From Sphingomonas crusticola (GTDB taxonomy: Bacteria; Pseudomonadota; Alphaproteobacteria; Sphingomonadales; Sphingomonadaceae), in NCBI RefSeq assembly GCF_003391115.1, contig NZ_QTJP01000001.1:3060501-3124500 (forward strand): a stretch of 64,000 bases of DNA. The letters run 5' to 3'. A program made the position numbers and the translations under genes. The notes below the pieces were generated by a model. The model saw only the letters and a program-made list of their open reading frames with translations, was not told where the DNA came from and made no database searches. Of this stretch, positions 8,544-16,835 are shown piece by piece (position 1 is the first letter of the stretch; the number at the start of each line of letters is the position of its first letter).

Positions 8544-10025
8544 TTACGCCCCGGCGTAGCTCTCTACGAATTGCTGATGCTGCGGCAATCTGGTCAGCTC
8601 GGCGGCAATTCCGCTTTTGAGGTCGGTCAGCGCCTGCTTGAGCTTTGCCGGCTCCATCATCTGAGCGATATGATGATAGGCGCGCGGCTCGATCCCCTGG
8701 CCCATCATCACCATGATCCAGCTATCGATGCGGAACATCTCGTCGGCCCCTTGATAAGCCGCGGCATTGTCGCGGAACAGGGCGATGCGCTCGGCCAGGC
8801 TGTCGGGGATCGCCATGTCGCGGCAACGGCGCCAGAACGGGCTGTCATCACGCTCGGTCAGTTTATAGTGGAGGATGATGAAGTCGCGGATATGCTCCGC
8901 CTCCTTGCGCGACTGGGCGTTGAAGCGCTCCACCGCGGACTCGGTGACGCCGCTGAACGGGAAAGACTGGATAAGGCGCGTCACCGCAATCTTGATGAGG
9001 TGGATGCTGGTCGATTCCAGCGGTTCGATGAAGCCGCTCGACAAGCCCATCGCGATTACATTCTTGTTCCATGCCTGTTTGCGCGCGCCCGCCTTGAAGC
9101 GCAGCAGGCGCGGCTCGAACAGCGCCTCGCCCTCGCTGTCGGCGAGCAGCTTTGCGCTCGCCTCGTCGTCCGACATATAATCGGAACAATAGACCAGGCC
9201 GTTGCCGACGCGGTGCTGCAGCGGGATCTGCCAGCGCCAGCCTGCCTCATGCGCGATCGCGCGCGTGTAGGGCCGTGCCGGGCCGGTGGACGTCGTCTGC
9301 ACCACGGCGGCGGCATTGGTCGAAAGCCATTCGCTCCAATCGTCGAAGCCGGTCTTGAGCGTCTGCTCGATCAGCAATGCCCGGAAACCGGTGCAATCGA
9401 TGAACAGGTCTCCTTCGATCCGATCCCCGCTTTGCAGTACCAGCGCGGTAACGAAGCCTGTCTCAGGATCCTGCTCGACCTGTTCGATCTTGCCTTCGAT
9501 CCGCTTGACGCCGGCCGGCTCGGCCAGGCCGCGCAGGAATTTCGCATAAGCCGTCGCGTCGAGATGATAGGCATAACCGATCGCGGCCTGGTCGGATGTC
9601 GCGAACTTGCCCGCCATCGCCGCCTGCTGCTCCAGGCTGTAATCGCCATAGTCGCCGCCAAAGCCCTGGCGCTTGGCCTCCAGCCAGAAATGCTGGAAAT
9701 CCGCCATCCACACCGATTTGCCGACCGAGCCAAAGGCGTGGAAATATTTGTCGCCGATCCGATTCCAGTTCTCGAATTCGATGCCGAGCTTGAAGGTGGA
9801 GGTTGTCGCGCGGACGAACGCCTGTTCGTAAATGCCGAGGAAGCCGTGGAAGGCGCGCGTCGTCGGAATGGTGGATTCGCCCACGCCGACCGTGCCGATC
9901 TCGTCCGATTCCACCAGCGTGACGTCGATCAGCGGCCCGAGCTGCTTGATCAGCGCCGCCGCGGCGATCCAGCCGGCGGTGCCGCCGCCGGCAATCACCA
10001 CGCGCTTTACCATCTGCGCTGCCAT
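8544..10025 (-). CDS. Flavin-dependent tryptophan halogenase-family protein
   Basis: A 493-residue flavin-dependent halogenase-type protein. It has FAD motif AGGGTAGWIAAAAL, GVGEST, a lysine in STFKLGIEFENW at residue 79 (the position of the catalytic lysine in PrnA-type enzymes), the WRWQIP version of the WxWxIP halogenase motif, and the FIEPLESTSIH segment with the catalytic Glu/Ser. All key residues are present, so it is likely active. ATG at 10025 has GGGGAAGAG just upstream; ATG at 10040 is five codons earlier. It is the last gene of the SapC / cupin-8 operon. The substrate is unknown; relatives beside TBDRs are not tied to a known antibiotic, and a bound peptide, indole or surface group is possible. 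Confidence 0.9.
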   Translation of the reverse strand: MAAQMVKRVVIAGGGTAGWIAAAALIKQLGPLIDVTLVESDEIGTVGVGESTIPTTRAFHGFLGIYEQAFVRATTSTFKLGIEFENWNRIGDKYFHAFGSVGKSVWMADFQHFWLEAKRQGFGGDYGDYSLEQQAAMAGKFATSDQAAIGYAYHLDATAYAKFLRGLAEPAGVKRIEGKIEQVEQDPETGFVTALVLQSGDRIEGDLFIDCTGFRALLIEQTLKTGFDDWSEWLSTNAAAVVQTTSTGPARPYTRAIAHEAGWRWQIPLQHRVGNGLVYCSDYMSDDEASAKLLADSEGEALFEPRLLRFKAGARKQAWNKNVIAMGLSSGFIEPLESTSIHLIKIAVTRLIQSFPFSGVTESAVERFNAQSRKEAEHIRDFIILHYKLTERDDSPFWRRCRDMAIPDSLAERIALFRDNAAAYQGADEMFRIDSWIMVMMGQGIEPRAYHHIAQMMEPAKLKQALTDLKSGIAAELTRLPQHQQFVESYAGA

Positions 10026-10047
10026 CGCCTCTTCCCCCATAGCCCGT

Positions 10048-11091
10048 TTAACGATTGAATTTGTTGAGTAACAGCGCGCGCAGCCGCCGCGCCTTCATCA
10101 TGTCCAGCGGTGCGAGATTACCGCGCGCAGCCTCCGGCAAATGGGCGGCGGGCCGCTCGGCGTCGCCGAAAATATAATAATCGAACATCGCCCGCCACGC
10201 GCGCTTTTCGGGCTCCGGCCGGTCGCGCAGGCTGAGCATGGCATGGAGCAGCGTGTTTGCCGGCGTATCCATGAAGGCGGGCGCCGCATTCCACCAATAA
10301 TTGATCATGACGTTGAACGGCTCGAACGCCTCGACATGATGCCACCATAAGGCCGGGTACATCAGCACGTCGCCCGGTTCCAGATCGGCCACCTCGCCCG
10401 CGGCGAGCGCCTGGGCGAAGCGTGGGTAGCGATCCAGATCGGGATGGGCGAAGTCCACCATGCTGACGACCTGCCCGCCCGGCGTCGGCTCGAGCGGGCC
10501 GGGATAGAGATTGTCGATCTGCTCGGGCGGAAACAGGGTGAAGCGGCGTCGGCCGACGAGCGAGCAGGCGATGTTGTTCGACATGTCGTAATGTGCCGAC
10601 GCAATCGTGTGATTGCCGATCCAGATACTCACCATCGGCGGCTCGGCGGCCTTGGCGAGCCCCGCCAGCGCCAGGTCGTTCTCGGCGCGCAGGCCGGGCA
10701 AATAGCCGTCGACGTCGGTCGAGCCGACATAGAAGGATGGCGCTTCCGGATCGCCGGCCGAAGCCGCAATCTGCGCGAGGAACTCGTCCAGCCGCACGCG
10801 CGCGCCGGTGAAGTTCAGTCCCGTCGCGGCGGCATCATAGTGAAACCGCCCGTTAATCTCGGGCGGGCCGGTATAACCGACCACTGGATGGCCCGCGTAA
10901 AAGGTCAGCAGGTAATGCATCGCTTCGTCCGCAGAGGCGAGCCCATGGCCCACCAGCGGCCAGTCGCGGGCCAGCCCTTTCAGGATGATCGGCCGCGCTT
11001 CGTCTGCGAGCGCGTCCCACGGCACCTCGCCGGGTGCGAGGCCCTCGATCACCTTGGTTGCGCGCGTTGGGCCGGTCATCGTTGCGTCCAT
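10048..11091 (-). CDS. Cupin-like (JmjC/cupin_8) Fe(II)/2-oxoglutarate oxygenase-type protein
   Basis: A 347-residue double-stranded beta-helix protein of the cupin_8 class, related to FIH and JmjC hydroxylases. The metal triad is readable as His and Asp in ASAHYDMSNN plus a distal His in ALWWHHVEAF. LVGRRRFTLFPPEQ between them is the typical strand that contacts the co-substrate, and SFYVGS is conserved earlier. It probably hydroxylates a protein side chain or small peptide. It sits 15 bp after SapC and 22 bp before the halogenase, as one transcript. ATG at 11091 or 11079 could be the start. The substrate is unknown. Confidence 0.87.
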   Translation of the reverse strand: MDATMTGPTRATKVIEGLAPGEVPWDALADEARPIILKGLARDWPLVGHGLASADEAMHYLLTFYAGHPVVGYTGPPEINGRFHYDAAATGLNFTGARVRLDEFLAQIAASAGDPEAPSFYVGSTDVDGYLPGLRAENDLALAGLAKAAEPPMVSIWIGNHTIASAHYDMSNNIACSLVGRRRFTLFPPEQIDNLYPGPLEPTPGGQVVSMVDFAHPDLDRYPRFAQALAAGEVADLEPGDVLMYPALWWHHVEAFEPFNVMINYWWNAAPAFMDTPANTLLHAMLSLRDRPEPEKRAWRAMFDYYIFGDAERPAAHLPEAARGNLAPLDMMKARRLRALLLNKFNR

Positions 11092-11106
11092 CCAGGATGA
11101 CCGGGC

Positions 11107-11826
11107 TCAGCCACGGTCCCGCTGATTCTTGAGGTCGACCAGGCGGGCGACATTGGCCAAAGACCAGGCAACGGCGAAAGCCGCTCGCAGAAAGCCGCCG
11201 CTGTTCAACTTTTCCAGCGCGGCGCCATCCAGCTGGCTCAGGCGAACCTCATCGATCGTGAAGCGATCCGGAATATCATATTGGCGACCTTCGGCGAGCT
11301 TCACCTCCAGCGTGACCGGACGCAGCAAGCCATGGTCTTCGAATGCGGCGAACATTGGCCCGGACAGCTCGACGCCCTGATGCAACACCCGCAGCACGCC
11401 GGCGATATGGTTGAGATAGGGGGCGTTGCCGCCGTGCGGCAGGAACAGCGCGTGGCCGCTTTCGCTGCCGACGCGAGGATCGTCGAGATCGGCGTGGATC
11501 AACGCGTCGGCCGGTTCGTCCCCGTGCTCTGAGCGCACCAGCCCGATCGAGAAGGGGCCACGCTGCTGGATCGCCGGGACATAGCGCCCGAGCCAGCCTT
11601 TCTCGCTGAGGAACAGATTCTCATCGCGGTCGAGCCCGAGCAAGGCGAGCGACTGGCAAACGCCATTGTCGTCGCGCTGGAACAGGATCGGATATTCGCG
11701 AGCAACCTCTTCGAATTCGGTCGGGAAGACCGGCAGCTGGTTGACGCTGTCGCCATAGTCCGCGCCGTAGGCGATCGCGACCTTCAGATCCGCATGATCG
11801 ACATTGTTGATCTGCACCCGGTTCAT
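11107..11826 (-). CDS. SapC family protein
   Basis: A 239-residue SapC-like protein, named after a Campylobacter fetus S-layer-locus gene. It has the family's N-terminal PVFPTEFEEVAREYPILFQ and GLDRDENLFLSEKGWLGRYVP segments, and the central GPFSIGLV. There is no signal peptide or membrane span. ATG at 11826 begins the conserved part; the upstream extension is a shadow. It is the first gene after the TBDR terminator, so it either has its own promoter in the 100-bp gap or receives read-through. The biochemical function of SapC is not established; its constant company with TBDR, cupin_8 and halogenase genes suggests one pathway. Confidence 0.9.
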   Translation of the reverse strand: MNRVQINNVDHADLKVAIAYGADYGDSVNQLPVFPTEFEEVAREYPILFQRDDNGVCQSLALLGLDRDENLFLSEKGWLGRYVPAIQQRGPFSIGLVRSEHGDEPADALIHADLDDPRVGSESGHALFLPHGGNAPYLNHIAGVLRVLHQGVELSGPMFAAFEDHGLLRPVTLEVKLAEGRQYDIPDRFTIDEVRLSQLDGAALEKLNSGGFLRAAFAVAWSLANVARLVDLKNQRDRG

Positions 11827-11917
11827 GCCGATTGACGGTCCTCTCTCACTCGGCCTGTGCCGAGCGGCGGTTATGGCCCAAGGGTGCGGCGGGCTCAACT
11901 CGGCTTGGCCGCACTCC

Positions 11918-11952
11918 CAAAAAGAGAAGGGCCGCTGCGAACAGCGGCCCTT
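11918..11952 (-). terminator. Rho-independent terminator of the TonB-dependent receptor gene
   Basis: A perfect 11-bp stem (AAGGGCCGCTG at 11927-11937 and CAGCGGCCCTT at 11942-11952) with a CGAA tetraloop, followed on the minus strand by CTCTTTTT. It lies 23 bp after the receptor stop and before SapC, so it separates the highly expressed receptor from the three modification genes. Confidence 0.9.
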
Positions 11953-11974
11953 CCGGTTGAGGCTTCGGATCGGA

Positions 11975-14900
11975 TCAGAAGCGGTAGCGTGCACCTGCGA
12001 GCAGGCGTGGCTTGTTCTCCTGCGCGAAGAAGGTCTGGTTTTTCGACCGGCCATAGCTGCGGACCGACTGGCTGAGCAGATTGACCGCTTCCAGCGACAC
12101 CGCGATGTGCGGCGTGATGTCCCAGCTGATATTGGTGTCCAGCGTTCCGAAGGGCCTGAAGAAAACCGGGTTGCGATCGGCAGCACCGCCGCGGCCGGTC
12201 TCAGACAGGAACTTGTCGCGCCAATTGTACGTCACCCGCGCCGACAGACCGTTCTTGTCGTAGATCAGCGACGCGTTGGCACTGTCCGACAGGCCGAGCA
12301 GCGCGAACTGATCGGCAACCGGCGGCGCCAGCACATCGATCGACACGTTGCCGCGAACCAGCGTGTAGGACGCCGCCACACCGAAGCCGGTGTTGCCGAA
12401 GAAGTGCTGGAACGCGAACTCGCCGCCCCAGATCTTGGCCTCGCGGTTGTTGACCGGCTGCGTGATCGAGAAGATTGTTAGCGGGTCGTTCGCGTCAGGC
12501 GAAATATCGACCTGGTTCGACAATTGGTCAAAATAGCTGAAGTTGACCGCAGTACCGGTAGAATTGGCTCTGATGTCCGCGTCCGTCTGCGCAACGTTGC
12601 CGCCGTTCTGGATGAGACGCGCCGTATAGCTGAACAAATTGACGTCGGTCTGATCGAGGCCGAGCGCCGTCAGGCGGCCTCGGGCGGTGCCCGAACGCGA
12701 GCCCGGCGTGGCGGCGGTCGCGTCACGCAACCCGAACAAGTTGCCGGTGGTGATGCCGGAGCCAACGAAGTTGCGCACCCGCTTCTCGAATAAGCCGGCC
12801 GAGATATAGCTCGATGGCTTGTAATACCACTCTGCCGACACGTCGAAATTGTCGGAGATGAGCGGTTGCAGGTTTGGATTGCCCGACGATCCATTCGGCT
12901 GGCCGCCGTAGGTCGTTGCCCGGCCGCCAGCGCCAGCCGTCTGCGCGACGAACAGGTTGCCATAGCCTGGCCGGGCGATCGTGCGGCTGAAGGAGACGCG
13001 GGTGATGACATTGTCGATCGGCTCGATCTGGAAGTCGATCGAGGGCAGGAGATTGTTATACTTGCCCGTGCCCTGGACCGGCGTCAGCGTGGCCGAAACC
13101 GTGCGCGTGAAGTCGTTGTCGGACGTCCATATGATCGCCGTCGGAGCGGCGACCAGCGACACCGACTTGACCTTGGTGCGTTCGTACCGCGCGCCAATCA
13201 CGACGCTGGTTTCGCGATCGGCGAGCTGACCCTTCCAGGTCAGCTGCCCGTATACCGCGCCGATCTTCTCGCGAACGCTATTGTCGTCATTGCCGGTCAC
13301 GCGGAGACCCCGGTTCGACCCGAGCGTTGGGGCGAGCGCCTGATAGATGGGGGAGAAGACGTTGAACAATTCGACGGCGTTGCCGCGGAATGCGACCAGG
13401 CCCGGTCCCGACACGCCCGGATCATATTTGTCGAATTTGCAGACTAGGCAGAAGGTGGTGATGAGGTCGTTCGCTCGGGCCGTGACTTCGCCCGGGGTGC
13501 TAATGCCCCAGTCGCCGAGCACTTGCTCCTGCTGGACGCGGGTGCTGCGCATCTTGGAGTCGATGTAGCTGCCGCCGAAATCGAAGCGGCTGCCCTGACC
13601 CAGATCCCAACCGAAATCGACCTGGCCCTGGTTGATGCGCTGGCTTTGGCGTGCGGCATTGGTGCGCGCGACCTGCGTGCCGAGGTCGCCCGCATCGTTC
13701 TGCGAGTTACAATTGCCGCTCAATCCCCCCGGAGCCGTGCCGTTGCGATCGAAGCAGTCGTTGAGCGTCCAGTTGGTCTGCGGGAAACCGCTCGTCCAAT
13801 CCATCTGCTGCGCGAAGACGGTGTTCACGCCCATCGAGAAGAGGGTCGAGCTGGCGCCGTTCGAGGCATCCGGCTTTGACACCGAAGTCGAATGCTGTCC
13901 GTCGAGGGCAACGGTGAAGCTGTCGGTCAGGTCCCATTTCGCGTTCAAGCCATATTGCTTGAGGATGTCCTTGGTCGCGCGAAACTGTTGCTCGTAGCCC
14001 GAATCTTTCGTGGTCGGCACAGCCTGCTGGATGAAGGAGGCGGTGGCGACCGGGCTGCTGTCGAAAGTGACGCGATCGAACGGGCGATTGAGCCAGTTGG
14101 TTTGATCCTGGCGCGCCTCGTTCTGCCGGTTCTGCGCGTACAGGACGTCGGCGGTGATCGTCAGGCTTTCGGTCGGACGGAATTGCGCGACAGCCGAACC
14201 GTTGATGCGTTCGCGCTGCGATTCCGAGAAATTGTAACGCGAATCGTTGGGCACGGCGACCAACGTGCCGGTCGGCGGTGCATTGGTGATGACGGTCGAC
14301 GCGTTCACGAAATTCTCGGTGCGGAACTGATCGATCGTGCGGATATTCCATGCATTTTCGGTCGCACTCGCGGCGGTCGAATTGCGCTTCTGATAGCTGC
14401 CGAAGGCCGATATGCCGAACGTGTCGGCGTCGTTCTTCCAGCTTAACAGGCCCGATACTTCCGGCGTGACTTTCTTCAGGCCGTCGACGTCCTTGCTCAT
14501 GCTCATGTCGTACGACGCCTTGGCGCCGATCGAGCCGCTCAGGCCGCTATCGCGCGCGTCGAGCGGACGGCGAGTGACGACGTTGATCGTGGCGCCGATG
14601 CCGCCCGTGGGGATGCGGGCGCGCCCGGTCTTGTAGACCTCCAGCGTGCTCACGCCTTCCGACGCGAGATTGCCGAAGTCGAACGAGCGGCCGGTCGCCG
14701 TGGCGAAGTCGACATTCTGGTCGCCGCCGACGCCGACCAGGTTGGTCGCGGGCAGCTGCCGCCCGTTGAGGGTGACGAGATTGAAGCCGCCGCCGAAGCC
14801 GCGGACCGTGACTTCCGAACCTTCGCCATTGACGCGGTTGATCGAAACGCCCGTCACGCGCTGCAGCGATTCCGCCAGGTTGGTGTCGGGGAACTTGCCG

Positions 14901-15187
14901 ATATCTTCGGCCGAAATCGCGTCGACCACACCGGACGAGTTACGCTTGATGTCGATCGCGCGGTTGAGCGAAGCGCGGATGCCGGTGACGACGATCTCGT
15001 CGGCCGCCGCGTCCTGCTGCGCGACATTTCCCGCAGCGCCGGGCTGGGCGTTGGTCGCGGTTGCGCCCGCGTTATCGATACCACCGCCGGTCTGGGCTAA
15101 CCCGGCCGCAGGCATCAAAAGACACGCAGCTACCGCCAATGCGGAAGTCGAACGCGCAAGCGAAGCCGAAAGCGTAAAGCTCTTCAT
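11975..15187 (-). CDS. TonB-dependent receptor, sphingomonad/caulobacter carbohydrate-type
   Basis: A 1070-residue outer-membrane receptor. The signal peptide ends near AAGLAQ (residues 1-32). It has TonB-box-like DEIVVTGIRASLNRAI, then a plug (IGKFPDTNLAESLQRVTGVSI, VTVRGFGGGFNLVTLNGRQLP) and a long beta-barrel ending in GARYRF, the terminal aromatic needed for assembly. ATG at 15187 has a GGGGGG Shine-Dalgarno. The plug style is that of large TBDRs tied to saccharide or peptide uptake in Caulobacter and sphingomonads. Strong terminator downstream; LacI-like operator upstream. The ligand is unknown; it is the likely import step for the linked modification genes. Confidence 0.93.
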   Translation of the reverse strand: MKSFTLSASLARSTSALAVAACLLMPAAGLAQTGGGIDNAGATATNAQPGAAGNVAQQDAAADEIVVTGIRASLNRAIDIKRNSSGVVDAISAEDIGKFPDTNLAESLQRVTGVSINRVNGEGSEVTVRGFGGGFNLVTLNGRQLPATNLVGVGGDQNVDFATATGRSFDFGNLASEGVSTLEVYKTGRARIPTGGIGATINVVTRRPLDARDSGLSGSIGAKASYDMSMSKDVDGLKKVTPEVSGLLSWKNDADTFGISAFGSYQKRNSTAASATENAWNIRTIDQFRTENFVNASTVITNAPPTGTLVAVPNDSRYNFSESQRERINGSAVAQFRPTESLTITADVLYAQNRQNEARQDQTNWLNRPFDRVTFDSSPVATASFIQQAVPTTKDSGYEQQFRATKDILKQYGLNAKWDLTDSFTVALDGQHSTSVSKPDASNGASSTLFSMGVNTVFAQQMDWTSGFPQTNWTLNDCFDRNGTAPGGLSGNCNSQNDAGDLGTQVARTNAARQSQRINQGQVDFGWDLGQGSRFDFGGSYIDSKMRSTRVQQEQVLGDWGISTPGEVTARANDLITTFCLVCKFDKYDPGVSGPGLVAFRGNAVELFNVFSPIYQALAPTLGSNRGLRVTGNDDNSVREKIGAVYGQLTWKGQLADRETSVVIGARYERTKVKSVSLVAAPTAIIWTSDNDFTRTVSATLTPVQGTGKYNNLLPSIDFQIEPIDNVITRVSFSRTIARPGYGNLFVAQTAGAGGRATTYGGQPNGSSGNPNLQPLISDNFDVSAEWYYKPSSYISAGLFEKRVRNFVGSGITTGNLFGLRDATAATPGSRSGTARGRLTALGLDQTDVNLFSYTARLIQNGGNVAQTDADIRANSTGTAVNFSYFDQLSNQVDISPDANDPLTIFSITQPVNNREAKIWGGEFAFQHFFGNTGFGVAASYTLVRGNVSIDVLAPPVADQFALLGLSDSANASLIYDKNGLSARVTYNWRDKFLSETGRGGAADRNPVFFRPFGTLDTNISWDITPHIAVSLEAVNLLSQSVRSYGRSKNQTFFAQENKPRLLAGARYRF

Positions 15188-15548
15188 CAGATACCCCCCA
15201 TGTTCAGCAACTCTAAGTGATCGCTGATTATTTTTGTGCAGACACCAATGGTGCCGCATCGGGATTATCATACCGGCAATGGCTGTCAACGAAACGCGCA
15301 CGCGCGAAAAGGCGCGCAATCGACGGCCAGGAATGTAAACGTTTGCTTTATTGACCGAGAAGGTTGGCTTGACTGCTTTGCGCACCCGCTTGGCTGCGTC
15401 GCACCATGAACTCTTCTCTTTGGCTACCCTAGTTTGTTTCGCGACTGCAGCGAAGAAACGTGGCTAAAATGTCACGCCGAGCGGTTTATCGGGCTTTTAT
15501 CCGCCGGGACTGGGAGCGCTATCATCATGAGGCTCGGGCGGCCGCGAC
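15188..15548. promoter_or_regulatory. 361-bp intergenic regulatory region of the receptor gene
   Basis: There is no coding signal on either strand beyond shadow frames. It holds the receptor's ribosome site (15188-15200) and a LacI-type palindrome (annotated separately). Near 15435-15461 it also has an imperfect inverted repeat, GTTTCGCGA / GCGAAGAAAC. It probably contains the TBDR promoter and the end of the DUF6445 transcript; no strong terminator is visible for the latter. Confidence 0.5.
15333..15347. promoter_or_regulatory. LacI/GalR-family operator-like palindrome
   Basis: The site reads TGTAAACGTTTGCT, two half sites of the form GYAAAC around a central CG, which is the usual core of LacI/GalR operators. 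It lies about 150 bp upstream of the receptor start. Sugar-responsive LacI repressors with such sites are common in front of TBDR genes in this group; no LacI gene is in the window, so the regulator would act in trans. Confidence 0.5.
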
Positions 15549-16271
15549 TCAGTCCGCGGCGTAGGTCAGAAAGATGTTCGCGGTCAGTCGGCCGCGCCGC
15601 GGATCGGCCGACAATGAGTGCGGATCGTTGATCAACCCCGAATGGAGCAGATGCGACCGATAGATCACGAGCCGGTCGAATCGGCTCTCGACAGCGCCGA
15701 TCCGCTCATAGGTCGCGCTGTCTTTCGCGAAATAAGCGGCGATCGGCGGCGCATCATCGAGCTCCCGCTCACGGGTCGCACGATAATGGGCCGCGCGCGC
15801 GGCATCGATCGTCTCGTAACCGGTCGCGCGATGGCGAAAGAATGCCGTGCCGCCGAAATCATCCCCGCACAGATAGTGGAGCAGCGCGAACTGCCTGCCG
15901 TCGGTCGTGTCGATGTGAGGAATGCGCTGGAGCGGCGAGAGGTCCTCCGGCTGTGTGGTAACAAGCGAAAAGCGGCATCGCGCCTTGGTGAGCGGCGCGT
16001 CGCCAATGCCGAATATCTGCCTGATGATCGGATCCACCGCCTGCGCGAGCGGCCGGGCATAATCCAGCGGCGCGGGGGCGCCGAGGCCGGGATAGGCTCC
16101 GCCGTCGACCCCATCCTTGCCGAACGTCACGCTCTGCGCGGCGAAGTCGACCAGTTGTGCAGGATCGCACATCACCGAATCGAACACGATGACCGGCTGC
16201 TGCTCCGTGCCGACGTGCAGCAAAGTCCTGGTCGGCTGCTCGGCCAGCTTGAAATCGACGAGGTCGCTCAT
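15549..16271 (-). CDS. DUF6445-type protein, probable Fe(II)/2-oxoglutarate oxygenase fold
   Basis: A 240-residue protein with a readable non-haem iron pattern: His and Asp in IPHIDTTDGRQFALLHYL, a distal His in YRSHLLHSGLI, and Arg in RGRLTANIFLTY, which would bind 2-oxoglutarate. This matches DUF6445, commonly found beside TBDR, SapC and halogenase genes. ATG at 16271 follows TAAGAGAG; the ORF's longer N-terminus is low-complexity shadow. Upstream of and co-oriented with the receptor. It adds a second putative oxygenase to the locus. The assignment as an oxygenase is inference from motif spacing. Confidence 0.8.
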   Translation of the reverse strand: MSDLVDFKLAEQPTRTLLHVGTEQQPVIVFDSVMCDPAQLVDFAAQSVTFGKDGVDGGAYPGLGAPAPLDYARPLAQAVDPIIRQIFGIGDAPLTKARCRFSLVTTQPEDLSPLQRIPHIDTTDGRQFALLHYLCGDDFGGTAFFRHRATGYETIDAARAAHYRATRERELDDAPPIAAYFAKDSATYERIGAVESRFDRLVIYRSHLLHSGLINDPHSLSADPRRGRLTANIFLTYAAD

Positions 16272-16373
16272 CGCCGCTCTCTTAAGTGACAGGCGCCGAT
16301 CCGCAAAGACTACAGCGGTGGACCTTTGCGCCGGAATGCGCGACCTTGCGCCACGGTTTGTGGGGGAACGAAC

Positions 16374-16835
16374 ATGATATTGCTGCTGGCTCTCTTGATC
16401 GGTGTTGTCGCTGGGCTGCGGGCCTTGATGGCGCCTGCTGCGGTTGCTTTCGCCGCGCGATTCGGTGGCCTTGATTTGACTGGCACGCCGCTCGCCTTTC
16501 TCGGCTATATGTGGACGCCGTGGATTCTGGGGCTGCTCGCATTGGGCGAGCTGATCACCGATCAGCTGCCGACCACGCCCAGCCGCAAGGTGCCGGTTCA
16601 GTTCGGCACCCGGATCGTCATGGGTGGCCTTGCTGGCGGCGCGCTCGGCGCATCGCAGCACATGCTGATCGGCGGCATCGTCGCCGGGGCGATCGGCGCG
16701 GTCATCGGCACATTGGCGGGCGCGGCGGCTCGCGCGCGCCTCGCGGCCACCTTCGGGCAGGATCGGCCGGCGGCACTGATTGAGGATGGGGTTGCTATCA
16801 TTGGCGCCATTCTGATTGTCCTGGCGGCGGCGTGA
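16374..16835 (+). CDS. Small membrane protein, DUF4126-like
   Basis: A 153-residue hydrophobic protein with four or five membrane segments and two Gly/Ala-rich hairpins (GGLAGGALGAS, GGIVAGAIGAVIGTLAGAAA). N-terminal VAGLRALMAPAAVAFAARFG resembles DUF4126. ATG at 16374 follows GGGGGAACG. Its stop overlaps the GTG of the next flavoprotein (GTGA), indicating a two-gene operon. Function unknown. Confidence 0.72.
   Translation: MILLLALLIGVVAGLRALMAPAAVAFAARFGGLDLTGTPLAFLGYMWTPWILGLLALGELITDQLPTTPSRKVPVQFGTRIVMGGLAGGALGASQHMLIGGIVAGAIGAVIGTLAGAAARARLAATFGQDRPAALIEDGVAIIGAILIVLAAA

Noticed and set aside
8478-10058. 526-residue open frame opposite the halogenase
   Set aside because: The minus-strand halogenase has full catalytic motifs; this frame has none.
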